Shown here in pieces: positions 41,291-50,446 of a DNA stretch of 64,000 nt. The stretch is taken from the NCBI RefSeq assembly GCF_000428785.1, contig NZ_AUAP01000001.1:355398-419397 (forward strand), written 5' to 3'. The position numbers were made by a program, and so were the translations under genes. The notes below the pieces were generated by a model. That model saw only the letters and a program-made list of their open reading frames with translations. It was not told where the DNA came from and did no database searches. Numbering within the stretch: the stretch's first letter is position 1; every line of letters begins with the position of its first letter. The stretch comes from Conchiformibius kuhniae DSM 17694 (lineage in GTDB: Bacteria > Pseudomonadota > Gammaproteobacteria > Burkholderiales > Neisseriaceae).

Positions 41291-42180
41291 ACGCCCGCTA
41301 CATCGGGCGTTTCGCCCCCAGCCCGACAGGCAAGCTGCACATCGGTTCGCTGCTTGCCGCTTTGGCATCTTATGCCGATGCCAAAGCACACGGCGGAAAA
41401 TGGCTGCTGCGTATTGAAGACCTTGACCCGCCGAGAGAAGTAGCGGGCGCGGCAGACGACATTATTCGAACGCTGGCAGTATTCGGATTTGAATGGGACG
41501 GCGAAATCACCTACCAGAGCCAACGCCATGAAATCTACCAATCGGCACTGGAACAATTAAAAAAACAAAACCTTGCTTATCCCTGTTTTTGCAGCCGCAA
41601 ACAATGGCAGCAAGCAGCCCGACAAGGCGCGGACGGTTTTGTTTACAATGGGCATTGCGCCCGTAATCCCCTTGCGCCCGCCACAGGCAAAACACCTGCA
41701 TGGCGTTTGCGTGTTCCCAATCAAGAGATTGTTTCTCAAGACAGAATAGTCGGAACGTATGCCCAAAACTTGGCACGCGACATCGGTGATTTTGTGCTTT
41801 TGCGGGCAGACGGTTTTTGGGCATACCAATTGGCGGTGGTGGCAGACGATGCGGCGCAGGGTATCACCCACATCGTGCGCGGACAAGATTTGTTGGTTTC
41901 AACCCCGCGCCAAATTTGGCTGCAACAGTGCCTGAATGTTCCGCAGGTGCAATACGCGCATTTGCCCTTATTAACCAACCAACTGGGGCAAAAATGGTCG
42001 AAACAGACGCTCGCGCCCGCATTGGATTTGCGCCAAAGTGAAGCCTTGTTGCGACAAGTATCGGAATATTTGGGTGTTCCCCCTGCGCCGTCCGTAAACC
42101 GTCCGCAAGATTTGTTGGTATGGACAATCCAAAATTGGCACATCGGCAACGTGCCGCCACATTCGCGCATACACGGTTAA
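41287..42180 (+). CDS. gluQ: Glutamyl-Q tRNA(Asp) synthetase
   Basis: 297 residues, a truncated GluRS paralogue lacking the anticodon-binding domain; it attaches glutamate to queuosine in tRNA-Asp. HIGH motif PSPTGKLHIG, RIEDLDPPRE, zinc-type cysteines in YPCFCSRKQW and GHCARN, and a KMSKS-like KWSKQT. ATG 41287 overlaps the nudF stop. It is close to the true GluRS gene, gltX, on the opposite strand. Confidence 0.95.
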   Translation: MNARYIGRFAPSPTGKLHIGSLLAALASYADAKAHGGKWLLRIEDLDPPREVAGAADDIIRTLAVFGFEWDGEITYQSQRHEIYQSALEQLKKQNLAYPCFCSRKQWQQAARQGADGFVYNGHCARNPLAPATGKTPAWRLRVPNQEIVSQDRIVGTYAQNLARDIGDFVLLRADGFWAYQLAVVADDAAQGITHIVRGQDLLVSTPRQIWLQQCLNVPQVQYAHLPLLTNQLGQKWSKQTLAPALDLRQSEALLRQVSEYLGVPPAPSVNRPQDLLVWTIQNWHIGNVPPHSRIHG

Positions 42181-42185
42181 AAAAA

Positions 42186-42216
42186 ATCCTGTGGAATGTT
42201 TGTTGTTCCACAGGAT
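42186..42216. terminator. Bidirectional terminator between gluQ and the CRSGTR protein gene
   Basis: 11-bp perfect stem ATCCTGTGGAA / TTCCACAGGAT with a 9-base loop. An eight-A run on the left gives a long T-tract for the minus-strand gene. Confidence 0.85.
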
Positions 42217-42226
42217 GTTGAATTGT

Positions 42227-42661
42227 TTATTTGGAAGGCGTGTATGCCTGTTCCAATTTTTCCCGCATCGGGGTCAAATCAATGCTGACCAAGTCGGCAG
42301 CGCGAATCAGGCTGTCCACTTCCACGCCGCGTTTGGCTTGGTTCAATGCCCACATCAGTGCGGAGCGTGTCCCCGAACGGCAGTAAGCCAAAATCGGGGC
42401 AGGGGATTTGGCAACGGTTTCCTGAAATTCCTGCAATTGTTCGGCGGTGATGCTGTCGGCGGTAACGGGCAGGTATACCACGTTTTCCACGCCGGATTCG
42501 TGCAGCCACTGTTTGACGGTTTCAAAATCGGGCTGACCGGCTTCTTCGCCATCAGGGCGGTTGCAAATCACGGTTTTCACATCATAAAACTTGGCGGCAT
42601 TTTTTGCACTGCGTTCGTTCAATTGACGCGACACATACAGATAATCGGCAATTTTGTCCAT
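42227..42661 (-). CDS. TIGR01244-family phosphatase/sulfurtransferase-like protein
   Basis: 144 residues. A DSP-like fold with active-site loop ILAYCRSGTRSAL (Cys94, Arg99) and an N-terminal block DYLYVSRQLNERSAKNAAKFYDVKTVICNRPDGE that is typical of the Blh/TIGR01244 group, found alone or fused to a persulfide dioxygenase-like lactamase fold. Probably a persulfide or phosphate-handling enzyme; the substrate is unknown. AAGGA gives better spacing for ATG 42661 than for the upstream in-frame ATG at 42667. It lies between gluQ and gltX. Confidence 0.8.
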   Translation of the reverse strand: MDKIADYLYVSRQLNERSAKNAAKFYDVKTVICNRPDGEEAGQPDFETVKQWLHESGVENVVYLPVTADSITAEQLQEFQETVAKSPAPILAYCRSGTRSALMWALNQAKRGVEVDSLIRAADLVSIDLTPMREKLEQAYTPSK

Positions 42662-42738
42662 AATCATGATTCCTTACTTCACGAAAGAACGCGATTTTAT
42701 CAAAAAACAACAGGGTAGGGCAGTATCATTAAGAAAAA

Positions 42739-44127
42739 CTATACTTCTGCCAAACGGCGCAATACTTCATCGCGCCCGATTAATGCCAACACCGCATCAA
42801 CAGATGGCGTTTTCGCCGTGCCGCACACTGCCAAACGCAAAGGCATGCCCAATTTGCCCATTTTGATGCCTTCGTCTGCACAAAACGGCGCAAACAGCGC
42901 GTGAATATTTTCCGCCGTCCACCCGTCCAACGCTGCCAAACGCTCGGCGAAACGGCGCATTCTGGCAGGCGCGTCCGCGTCCCAATGCTTGGCGACATCT
43001 GTTTCATTCGGCACAGATTTTTGATAAAAATACGCACACTCCGCCGCCAGCGCGTTCAAATCTTGGGCGCGGTCTTTCACCAACGCCACCACCGCCGCCA
43101 AATCGGGACTGCCTGAAAGCGCAAACGGCAAACGCGCTTTGACCAATTCCGCCAAATCCCCATTCGGCATCGCCTTAATGTGTTCGCCGTTAATCCACAG
43201 CAGCTTTTTGCCGTCCATACGGCTGGCGGACGGCGAAACGTCTTTCAAATCAAACCATTTCACAAACTGTTTCATGGTAAAAAATTCATCGTCGCCGTGC
43301 GCCCAGCCCAGCCGCGCCAAATAATTCAACATCGCTTCCGGCAGCACGCCCAAAGCGTCAAACTCGGTAATCGCCACCGTATCGCCGCTACGCTTGGAAA
43401 TCTTTTTGCCCGCCTCGTTTAAAATCATCGGCAAATGCGCGTATTGTGGAGACTCAACGCCCAATGCTTTGAAAATATTAATTTGTTTCGGCGTATTGTT
43501 CACATGGTCGTCGCCACGAATCACGTGGGTGATGCCCATATCGTAATCGTCTGCCACCACACAGAAATTATAAGTCGGCGAACCGTCCGCCCGCGCGATA
43601 ATCAAATCGTCCAAAGCCGCATTCGGAATGCGGATTTCGCCTTTTACCAAGTCCTGCCAAACAGTTACGCCGTCCATCGGGTTTTTGAAACGGATAACGG
43701 GCTGCACACCGACAGGCGGTTCGGGCAATTTTTTACCTGTTTCAGGACGCCAACGGCGGTCGTAAGTTGCCGTGCCTTCGCGCTCGGCTTTTTCGCGCAT
43801 TTCCGCCAACTCTTCCACACTGCAATAGCAAGGGTAGGCGTGTCCCGTTTCCAATAATTTCTGAATCAAATCCTTGTAGCGGGAAAGATTTTTGCTTTGG
43901 TAAACAATATTGTCGGCATTATCGGGGCTTAATCCCACCCAATTCATGCCGTCCAAAATAATTTGTACCGATTCGGCAGTCGAACGGGCAGTATCGGTGT
44001 CTTCAATCCGCAGCAGGAATTCGCCGTCGTGATGTTTGGCAAACGCCCATGAGTACAAAGCGGTACGCACGCCGCCAATGTGCAAATAGCCGGTGGGACT
44101 GGGAGCAAAACGGGTTTTAACGGTCAT
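42739..44127 (-). CDS. gltX: Glutamate--tRNA ligase
   Basis: 462-residue class I synthetase. HIGH motif PSPTGYLHIGG, RIEDTDTARS, KMSKS as KISKRSGD, and a full C-terminal anticodon-binding domain. The zinc motif is reduced to YPCYC with no later pair. ATG 44127 begins MTVKTRFAPSPTG as expected; the upstream in-frame codon is not needed. Transcribed from a clear promoter 30 bases upstream. Confidence 0.96.
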   Translation of the reverse strand: MTVKTRFAPSPTGYLHIGGVRTALYSWAFAKHHDGEFLLRIEDTDTARSTAESVQIILDGMNWVGLSPDNADNIVYQSKNLSRYKDLIQKLLETGHAYPCYCSVEELAEMREKAEREGTATYDRRWRPETGKKLPEPPVGVQPVIRFKNPMDGVTVWQDLVKGEIRIPNAALDDLIIARADGSPTYNFCVVADDYDMGITHVIRGDDHVNNTPKQINIFKALGVESPQYAHLPMILNEAGKKISKRSGDTVAITEFDALGVLPEAMLNYLARLGWAHGDDEFFTMKQFVKWFDLKDVSPSASRMDGKKLLWINGEHIKAMPNGDLAELVKARLPFALSGSPDLAAVVALVKDRAQDLNALAAECAYFYQKSVPNETDVAKHWDADAPARMRRFAERLAALDGWTAENIHALFAPFCADEGIKMGKLGMPLRLAVCGTAKTPSVDAVLALIGRDEVLRRLAEV

Positions 44128-44156
44128 GATGTCGGTTCTGTGAAACAAAAGCGGCG

Positions 44157-44185
44157 ATTGTAATCAATATCCGACAAGCAATCAA
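44157..44185 (-). promoter_or_regulatory. Promoter of gltX
   Basis: Minus-strand TTGATT (44185-44180), 17-base spacer, TACAAT (44162-44157). Confidence 0.55.
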
Positions 44186-44186
44186 T

Positions 44187-44208
44187 TTTTGGATTGTGCA
44201 ATCCAAAA
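44187..44208. terminator. Hairpin between rdgB and gltX
   Basis: Perfect 10-bp inverted repeat TTTTGGATTG / CAATCCAAAA with a 2-base spacer. It may end the rdgB transcript, though a T-tract is lacking. Confidence 0.45.
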
Positions 44209-44256
44209 TTACGTACCAATAATCTAAAATTTAACATAATAACGATTATGCGAATA

Positions 44257-44847
44257 CTAGTGGGCTTTGAGCATAGCAAACAATTTTGCCAATGCTGCTG
44301 CCCGATGGCTGATGCGGTTCTTTTGTTCGGGCAATAATTGTGCGGCGGTTTTGCCGTATTCTGGCAAATAAAAATGCGGGTCATAGCCAAAGCCGTGTTC
44401 GCCTTGTGCTTCGGTTTGCCATTGTCCGTGCCACACGCCTTCCGCAATCAAAGGTTGCGGGTCGTGTTCGTGCCGTACCAATACCAAGATACAAACGTAA
44501 TATCCCCGTTTGTCGATTTGATTTTTCAAGCACTCGGACACTTTGGCATTATTGGCGGCATCGGATTTCGCTTCGCCGGCAAAACGCGCCGACAAAACAC
44601 CCGGAGCACCGTTCAATGCAGGAAAACAGATGCCACTGTCGTCTGCCAGCGCGGGCAATCGGCTGTAACGCGCAGCATGGCGGGCTTTTGCCAACGCATT
44701 TTCCACAAAAGTGAAATGCGGTTCGGGGCAATCGGGCACGTTGAATTGTGATTGCCCAATCAGCTCAATGTTTTCTCGGGCGAACAATTGGGCAAATTCC
44801 CTGCCCTTTCCCGCATTGTTGCTTGCCAAAACGATTTTTTCAAACAT
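44257..44847 (-). CDS. rdgB: Non-canonical purine NTP pyrophosphatase (RdgB/HAM1)
   Basis: 196 residues. Hydrolyses dITP/XTP and keeps inosine and xanthosine out of DNA. SNNAGKGREFAQLF, FVENALAKARHAARYSRLPALADDSGI (metal and base contacts), HGFGYDPHFYLPE and ISHRAAALAKL are all present. The gene follows a small membrane gene by 3 bases, in a chain dapA-bamC-orf82-rdgB. Confidence 0.96.
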   Translation of the reverse strand: MFEKIVLASNNAGKGREFAQLFARENIELIGQSQFNVPDCPEPHFTFVENALAKARHAARYSRLPALADDSGICFPALNGAPGVLSARFAGEAKSDAANNAKVSECLKNQIDKRGYYVCILVLVRHEHDPQPLIAEGVWHGQWQTEAQGEHGFGYDPHFYLPEYGKTAAQLLPEQKNRISHRAAALAKLFAMLKAH

Positions 44848-44850
44848 TGT

Positions 44851-45099
44851 TTATTCCTGTTGTTCCGTGTGGGATTTTTGTTGTTGCATTTGCAAGCGTG
44901 CTTGTTGTAGGGCTTTGAGCCGTATGAATAATGCCAAGCTGGTGATTTGCCCGATTACCGCGCCGAATGCAAACAAAAACATTGCCAGCGCCAGTTGTTT
45001 ATCGCGAATCGAATACAAATAGCTGCCCGCCGTCATCAGTGCGATGAACAGCAGGGAAAACAGGATAATCAATATAAGGTAAACTTGCGCCCGTGTCAT
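44851..45099 (-). CDS. Small membrane protein of unknown function
   Basis: 82 residues. Two hydrophobic helices (YLILIILFSLLFIALMTAG; ALAMFLFAFGAVIGQITSLALFI) separated by a short charged loop are followed by a glutamine-rich, probably coiled-coil tail (QQARLQMQQQKSHTEQQE). I do not recognise a family. It lies between bamC and rdgB on the same strand. Confidence 0.75.
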   Translation of the reverse strand: MTRAQVYLILIILFSLLFIALMTAGSYLYSIRDKQLALAMFLFAFGAVIGQITSLALFIRLKALQQARLQMQQQKSHTEQQE

Positions 45100-45141
45100 G
45101 TGCCACCTGTGTGAAATTGCCGCCCGAACGGGCGGCGAAAT

Positions 45142-46260
45142 TCAATGCAATTCCCGATAAAGGCTTTGCAATAAAGCACTTTTGTCTTGACCTTGATACG
45201 GTTTGCCCGTTTCGTCAAGCAGATGAATGCGTTGTCCGTCCGGCAATGCTTCGAGTGCAACCAGCATTTTCGGGGCTTCGGGCGCGGTGGCGGCGGGGGC
45301 TTTTTTGTTTTTGCCAAACCATTTGTCGAACCAGCCAGTTTTGCTCTCTGCCTGACGCAGTACATCGCTTTCGTTGGGTGCGGGCTGAACGATAAATGTT
45401 CCGCGCTCGTGAATAAATTCGCGCACGGTCAAGCCGATGCGGTCAAGTGCCAGCGCAATCCGATTGACGTTGCGTTCGGCACTGCCCGCCACCCACACGG
45501 CATTTTGTTCGAGTCGGGCAAAGCGTGTTGCCTGCTGCCCTGTTTGGTTTGCTGCAGCTTGGTTTTGCCGGATTTGTTGTTGGGCGCGTTGTTCGTCCAC
45601 GCCGATGTATTGCATGAAACGCGCCAAAAATACGGCTTCCAAATTCGGGTCGTTCGGGCGCGGTTGCCACACGGTGCGGTCTTTGTTTTTGCCGTCATAC
45701 ACTTCTTTCAAACCTTTGTGGCTGAAAAACACGTCCACGCCGCCTTGTTTGTTGCGCTCCATGCGAATCAGAAATTTGTCGCGCTCGCTGGTGCTGTACA
45801 CGCTGCCCAAGCCGACTTTGTCAAACAGCTTGCGCAGGCCCTGATGTGCCAGTTTGGCGCGGTTTTCCGCCCAATCGGTTTCCATAACGCCGATTTTGGC
45901 TTCTTCGGAATGAATGGTAAAGCCGCTTTCCTGCCAAAACGTCCGCAACACGGGCCAGATTTCCGCCGCTTTTTTGTTGTCGATGACCAGCCAGCGTTGG
46001 TTGCCCGCGCGTTCGATGCGGGCGTTGTCCACTTTGGTCAGGACACTGCCTCCCTGCCCTGCGCCGGTTTCATCGGGCAAGGCATACAGATTGCCCTGAT
46101 TGGGGTCGCGCAAATCGGGCGGAATTTCCAATGCGTTCAATGCCGCTTTGCGTTGCTCGGATTCGTAATCCGTTGCCTGTTTGTTGTTGCCGCTCGCACA
46201 CGCAGCGAGCAGGGTCGCTGCCACGAACGGGGCAAGCCATTTGGTTTTATTGGTTTTCAT
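45142..46260 (-). CDS. bamC: Outer membrane assembly lipoprotein BamC
   Basis: 372 residues. It has a lipoprotein signal with LAAC (Cys21), then the unstructured N-terminal BamD-binding segment (ALEIPPDLRDPNQGNLYALP matches the 'PPDL' core). Two helix-grip domains follow (AAEIWPVLRTFWQESGF ... DVFFSHKGLKEVY; WVAGSAERNVNRIALALDRIGL ...). dapA is directly upstream on the same strand, the same order as dapA-bamC in E. coli. Confidence 0.93.
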   Translation of the reverse strand: MKTNKTKWLAPFVAATLLAACASGNNKQATDYESEQRKAALNALEIPPDLRDPNQGNLYALPDETGAGQGGSVLTKVDNARIERAGNQRWLVIDNKKAAEIWPVLRTFWQESGFTIHSEEAKIGVMETDWAENRAKLAHQGLRKLFDKVGLGSVYSTSERDKFLIRMERNKQGGVDVFFSHKGLKEVYDGKNKDRTVWQPRPNDPNLEAVFLARFMQYIGVDEQRAQQQIRQNQAAANQTGQQATRFARLEQNAVWVAGSAERNVNRIALALDRIGLTVREFIHERGTFIVQPAPNESDVLRQAESKTGWFDKWFGKNKKAPAATAPEAPKMLVALEALPDGQRIHLLDETGKPYQGQDKSALLQSLYRELH

Positions 46261-46285
46261 GATTTCCTTTCAATGATGGCGGGTA

Positions 46286-47161
46286 TCAAATCTGACCGCT
46301 TTCGCGCAATGCGTTTTCCACTTTTTCCCGACCCGGGCCGCTCAGCTCCACAATCGGCAGGCGCACGTGCGCTTCGCACAGTCCCAACCTTGCCGCCGCC
46401 CATTTTGCCGGTGCGGGGCTGGATTCGCAAAACATCACATCGTAAACGGGCATGATTTTTTCGTTCAGCACACGCGCCTGTTGAATGTCGCCTGCCATGG
46501 CTTTTTCGCACATTCGGGCAAAATCTTTCGGCGCGGCATTGGCGGCAACGCTGATGACACCGTGTCCGCCGCACAGCAAAAACGGCAGCGCGGTGGGGTC
46601 GTCGCCCGAATAAACGGCAAAACCTTCCGGCACTTGCTTGAACAATGCCAATGCGCGGGCAAGGTCGCCACTGGCTTCCTTCACCCCGACGATATTGGGA
46701 ATGTCTGCCAGCTTAAGAATGGTTTGGTTGTCCATGTCCACAACGGTGCGTCCGGGCACGTTGTAAATAATCATCGGAATGGCGGCGGCTTCGGCAATGG
46801 CGCGGAAATGGCGGTAAATGCCTTCTTGAGACGGTTTATTGTAATACGGCACCACCGAAAGCGTGTAATCCGCGCCCGCTTGCTCGGCGGCACGCGACAG
46901 CTCGATGGCTTCGCGGGTATTGTTTGCGCCCGCACCCGCGATAATCGGAATGCGCTTGGCGGCATAACGGACGGTTTCCTCAATCACGGCAATATGCTCT
47001 TCCACCGACAAAGTAGAGTTTTCGCCGGTTGTCCCGACCGAAACAATGCCGTGAGTGCCTTCGGCAATATGCCAATCAATCAAAGTGTGCAGATGCCCGA
47101 AATCAATGCTGCCGTCGGCGTGCATCGGGGTAATCAGGGCGACAAGGCTGCCGGTAAGCAT
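46286..47161 (-). CDS. dapA: 4-hydroxy-tetrahydrodipicolinate synthase
   Basis: 291-residue TIM barrel; condenses pyruvate with aspartate semialdehyde in lysine and diaminopimelate synthesis. Schiff-base Lys161 (GVKEASGD), Tyr133 (IIYNVPGRT) and the GTTGENSTL loop sit at the positions expected from the E. coli enzyme. ATG 47161 begins MLTGSLVALITPM. Together with lysC it ties this segment to aspartate-family metabolism and cell-wall supply. Confidence 0.97.
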   Translation of the reverse strand: MLTGSLVALITPMHADGSIDFGHLHTLIDWHIAEGTHGIVSVGTTGENSTLSVEEHIAVIEETVRYAAKRIPIIAGAGANNTREAIELSRAAEQAGADYTLSVVPYYNKPSQEGIYRHFRAIAEAAAIPMIIYNVPGRTVVDMDNQTILKLADIPNIVGVKEASGDLARALALFKQVPEGFAVYSGDDPTALPFLLCGGHGVISVAANAAPKDFARMCEKAMAGDIQQARVLNEKIMPVYDVMFCESSPAPAKWAAARLGLCEAHVRLPIVELSGPGREKVENALRESGQI

Positions 47162-47198
47162 GATAAAACCCTTTGTGCAATGGATTGGGAAATGCTGC

Positions 47199-47227
47199 AT
47201 TTTAGCGGAAAGCCCGATGGTTGTCAG
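47199..47227 (-). promoter_or_regulatory. Promoter of dapA-bamC
   Basis: Minus-strand CTGACA (47227-47222), 17-base spacer, TAAAAT (47204-47199). A TATAAT at 47254-47259 on the plus strand probably serves the divergent acyltransferase gene, but its -35 is weak. Confidence 0.6.
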
Positions 47228-47295
47228 CACGCCGTACGGTTGCGGATATCGTTTATAATGCCCTTTTTTATCCCTTCGGAAACGAGGGCAATCCG

Positions 47296-48168
47296 ATGAA
47301 AACCGCTTTTTTCATCTTGAATTTGATTCGCTTGCTGCCGCGCCCTGCCCTGCTGCTGCTGGCACGTGCGTTGGGGTGCTTGGCATATTGGCTGGTCATT
47401 CCGCGCCGACGGGTCGGCTTGGTCAATCTGCGTTTGTGTTTTCCGCAATTAACGGACGGCGAGCGCAAGAAAATCTTAAAAAAACACTTTTTCCACATGG
47501 CATTGCTGATTTTGGAATACGGGCTGTGCTGGTATGCGCCCGCCGCAACAATCCGCCGCTTGGTTGATGTTCACGACCAACATTATTTGGACGAATATTT
47601 GGCGCAGCAACGCCCCGTGATTTTGCTTTATCCCCACTTTACTGCGTTTGAACTGGCGGTTTTCGCGCTGAATCAAGACCTTCCTCTGACCAGCGTGTAT
47701 TCGCATCAGAAAAATCCGCTTTTGGACGAACAAATCTTGCGCGGACGACACCGTTATCAAAACGTGTTTTTGGTCGGGCGCACAGAAGGCTTGCGTTCGG
47801 TGGTGCGGCGGCTGCGCGATTGCCCCGATGCGCCCCTGCTGTATTTGCCCGACCAAGATTTTGGCGTGCAAAATTCGGTGTTTGCCGATTTTTTCAGCGT
47901 CCCCGCAGCCACCACGACGGGGCTGGCGCGTTTGGCGCGGATGACGGGAGCTGCGGTTGTGCCCGTGGTGGCACGGCGTTTGCCGAACGGTCGGGCGCAA
48001 TTGCGTTTTTATCCCGCGTGGACGGATTTTCCGTCTGAAAATGCGCCGGACGATGCGCGGCGCATGAATGCTTTTATCGAAGCGCGGGTGCGGGAAATGC
48101 CCGAGCAGTATTTTTGGCTGCACAAGCGTTTTAAAACGCGTCCGCAGGGCGAATCGGGGGTATATTGA
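47296..48168 (+). CDS. Lysophospholipid/lipid A acyltransferase, LpxL (HtrB) family
   Basis: 290 residues. A hydrophobic N-terminal anchor (FFILNLIRLLPRPALLLLARALGCLA) is followed by the acyltransferase core. The HX4D/E catalytic pair is present as His114 and Glu119 (YPHFTAFE), with the LLYLPDQDFG and later ARRLPNGRAQLRF blocks of late acyltransferases. It probably adds a secondary acyl chain to lipid A at the inner membrane; LpxL versus LpxM role cannot be told from motifs. Its stop overlaps the MoeB-like gene by one base (TGATG). Confidence 0.88.
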   Translation: MKTAFFILNLIRLLPRPALLLLARALGCLAYWLVIPRRRVGLVNLRLCFPQLTDGERKKILKKHFFHMALLILEYGLCWYAPAATIRRLVDVHDQHYLDEYLAQQRPVILLYPHFTAFELAVFALNQDLPLTSVYSHQKNPLLDEQILRGRHRYQNVFLVGRTEGLRSVVRRLRDCPDAPLLYLPDQDFGVQNSVFADFFSVPAATTTGLARLARMTGAAVVPVVARRLPNGRAQLRFYPAWTDFPSENAPDDARRMNAFIEARVREMPEQYFWLHKRFKTRPQGESGVY

Positions 48169-48911
48169 TGAATGATAATCAATTGTTGCGTTACAGCCGT
48201 CATATTTTGCTGGACGAAATCGGCATTGGCGGGCAGGAAAAATTGTTGTCGGCAACGGTGTTGGTGGTCGGCTGCGGCGGTTTGGGCAATGCTGCCCTGC
48301 CCTATCTGGCGGCGGCGGGGGTCGGCACGCTGATTGTTGCCGATGACGATATTACCGACCAAACCAATTTGCAACGTCAAATTTGTTTTGCCGAACAAGA
48401 CATCGGGCGCGGCAAAGCGCAAGCCCTTGCCGATTTTTTGCGAAGCCGCAACGGCGATTGCCGTGTTGAAGCCCGCGCCGAGCGACTTGATGCCGCTTCG
48501 CTTGCCGCCTTGTTGCCACGCTGTGATGCGGTGCTGGATTGTTGCGATAATTTTGCCACCCGTCATGCCATAAACGCGGCGGCGGTGGTGGCGAACGTGC
48601 CTTTGGTTTCCGGCGCGGCAGTCGGTTTTGCGGGGCAATGGGCGGTGTTCCGCCCGCAACAGGGCTGTTATGCCTGTTTGTTCGGCGTGGAAACGGCTGC
48701 TGAACAAGCCTGTGCGACTTTCGGCGTGTTTTCGCCGCTTGTCGGCATGGTCGGCACGGCGCAAGCGGCGGCGGTGCTGAATCTGCTGACCGGCGCGCCG
48801 CCAAGTGAAAATCTGCTGCACTGCTGCGATGCACGGCGCGGTACTTGGCAAACTTTCCGCTTCGCCCGCAATCCCGATTGCCCCGTTTGCAGTCAAGCAT
48901 CTAATTATTAA
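48168..48911 (+). CDS. MoeB/ThiF-family adenylyltransferase
   Basis: 247 residues, E1-like fold activating the C-terminus of a sulfur-carrier protein (MoaD or ThiS). It begins LLRYSRHILLDEIGIGGQEKL, then the nucleotide loop VVGCGGLGNAALPYLAAAG, DDDITDQTNLQRQICF and DCCDNFATRHAIN. Zinc cysteine pairs are CYAC and CPVC. I cannot decide between MoeB and ThiF; no molybdopterin or thiamin gene is near. Confidence 0.88.
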   Translation: MNDNQLLRYSRHILLDEIGIGGQEKLLSATVLVVGCGGLGNAALPYLAAAGVGTLIVADDDITDQTNLQRQICFAEQDIGRGKAQALADFLRSRNGDCRVEARAERLDAASLAALLPRCDAVLDCCDNFATRHAINAAAVVANVPLVSGAAVGFAGQWAVFRPQQGCYACLFGVETAAEQACATFGVFSPLVGMVGTAQAAAVLNLLTGAPPSENLLHCCDARRGTWQTFRFARNPDCPVCSQASNY

Positions 48912-48920
48912 AGGTATCTT

Positions 48921-49412
48921 ATGTCAGAATTGCCGAAAAACTACATCACCCCTGCCGGCTGGCAGGCACTGAAAGACGAGCTTTACCGCTTGGTACACAA
49001 AGAACGCCCCGAAATCGTTCAAATCGTCAATTGGGCGGCGGGCAACGGCGACCGCAGCGAAAACGGCGATTATCTCTACGGCAAACGCCGAATGCGCGAA
49101 ATCGACCGCCGCATCCGCTTTCTTACCAAACGTTTGGAACGTGCCGAAGTGGTGGACCCCGAAACCCGCGAACCCACCGACCAAGTGTTTTTCGCGGCAA
49201 CCGTTGAATTATTGCGTGAAGACGGCACGGAACAAACCGTGCAAATTGTCGGCGAAGACGAAATCGACACGCCCCGCAACAAAATTTCATGGCGTTCGCC
49301 GCTTGCCCGCGCCCTGATTAAAGCCCGCGAAGGCGATTGCGTGTGGCTGAACACGGGCGACAAGCGCGAAGAAATCGAAATTTTGTCGGTGCGTTATCAG
49401 AAAATCGAATAA
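48921..49412 (+). CDS. greB: Transcription elongation factor GreB
   Basis: 163 residues. The coiled-coil tip GDRSENGDYLYGKRRMREIDRRIRFLTKRL is diagnostic for GreB (basic residues replacing those of GreA), and the C-terminal FKBP-like domain ends SVRYQKIE. It rescues backtracked RNA polymerase by stimulating transcript cleavage. 9 bases after the MoeB-like gene, with an AAAGG ribosome-binding site. Confidence 0.94.
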   Translation: MSELPKNYITPAGWQALKDELYRLVHKERPEIVQIVNWAAGNGDRSENGDYLYGKRRMREIDRRIRFLTKRLERAEVVDPETREPTDQVFFAATVELLREDGTEQTVQIVGEDEIDTPRNKISWRSPLARALIKAREGDCVWLNTGDKREEIEILSVRYQKIE

Positions 49413-49445
49413 TGGCGAAACGGGAACGCGATGTGCGGATTCCCG

Positions 49446-50429
49446 TCAAAAAACGGCGTTTGCCAATGTGCGGCGGATGGCATCGGTGTCCGATTGTTTG
49501 CGGATGCGTTCAAACAGCGTTTGCGCTTCGGGATAGGCATGCTTCATCATGCCCAGCCACTGTTTCAGTCGCGCCGCCGCGTATTTGCCCTGCGGTTCGT
49601 GCTGCACGCACAGCTCGACAAAATCCCTTATCCATTGCAACACTTCATCACCGAAAACGGCGGCATCAGCCGCTTGTTTTTGCTCGAAACGCCGAATTTG
49701 CCGCGCCAAATCGGGGCGCATCACCGCGCCGCGCCCCAGCATGATGTGCGTGCAGCCGCTTGTTTCGCGAATGGCGCGGTAGTCGTCCAGCGTGAACACG
49801 TCGCCGTTGGCGGCTACGGGAATATTGACGTGTTCGCGAATCCGCCGCAGCCACAACCAATCGGCGGGCGGCGTGTAGCCCTGCACTTTGGTGCGGGCGT
49901 GGACGGTGAGCAGCGATGCGCCGCCTGCGGCGATGGCGGCGGCGTTGTCCAAAGCCAAATCGGTGTTTTCGTAACCCAAACGCATTTTTGCCGTCAAAAC
50001 AATGTGTGCGGGCAGGGCTTGGCGCACGCTGCGGACAATGCCGTGTATCCGTTCCGGCTCTTTCAGCAGCACCGCGCCGCCCTGATGCTTATTGACGGTG
50101 GGCGCGGGGCAGCCGAAATTCAAATCAATGTGTTCTGCGCCGAAACGCACGGCTTCACAGGCGTTTTGCGCCATCATGTCGGGGTCGCTGCCGAGCAGTT
50201 GCACCGCGCAAGGCGTGCCTGCGGGCGTGCGGTTGGCGTGTGCCAGTTCGGGAACGTGGCGCAGCCACGCGGCGCGGCCGTGCACGGTGTGGGTGATGCG
50301 GACGAATTCGCTGACACAGCCGTCATAGCCGCCGATGCGGGTGAGCAGGTCGCGCATCACGGGGTCGCACAAGCCCTGCATGGGCGCGAGCAAAAGCGAA
50401 ACCGGGGTGGGGCAAACAGTTTCTGACAT
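49446..50429 (-). CDS. dusC: tRNA-dihydrouridine(16) synthase, DusC type
   Basis: 327 residues, FMN-dependent reduction of U16 in tRNA. Motifs: LLLAPMQGLCDPVMRDLLT at the FMN-binding start, catalytic Cys107 in DLNFGCPAPTVNKHQGGA, TAKMRLGYEN and LTVHARTKVQGY. The 'PAPTVNKHQGGAVLL' variant and the length favour DusC over DusA/B. ATG 50429 is chosen; longer upstream frames run into hemN. Confidence 0.9.
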   Translation of the reverse strand: MSETVCPTPVSLLLAPMQGLCDPVMRDLLTRIGGYDGCVSEFVRITHTVHGRAAWLRHVPELAHANRTPAGTPCAVQLLGSDPDMMAQNACEAVRFGAEHIDLNFGCPAPTVNKHQGGAVLLKEPERIHGIVRSVRQALPAHIVLTAKMRLGYENTDLALDNAAAIAAGGASLLTVHARTKVQGYTPPADWLWLRRIREHVNIPVAANGDVFTLDDYRAIRETSGCTHIMLGRGAVMRPDLARQIRRFEQKQAADAAVFGDEVLQWIRDFVELCVQHEPQGKYAAARLKQWLGMMKHAYPEAQTLFERIRKQSDTDAIRRTLANAVF

Positions 50430-50446
50430 GGTTTTTATGCGCTTTA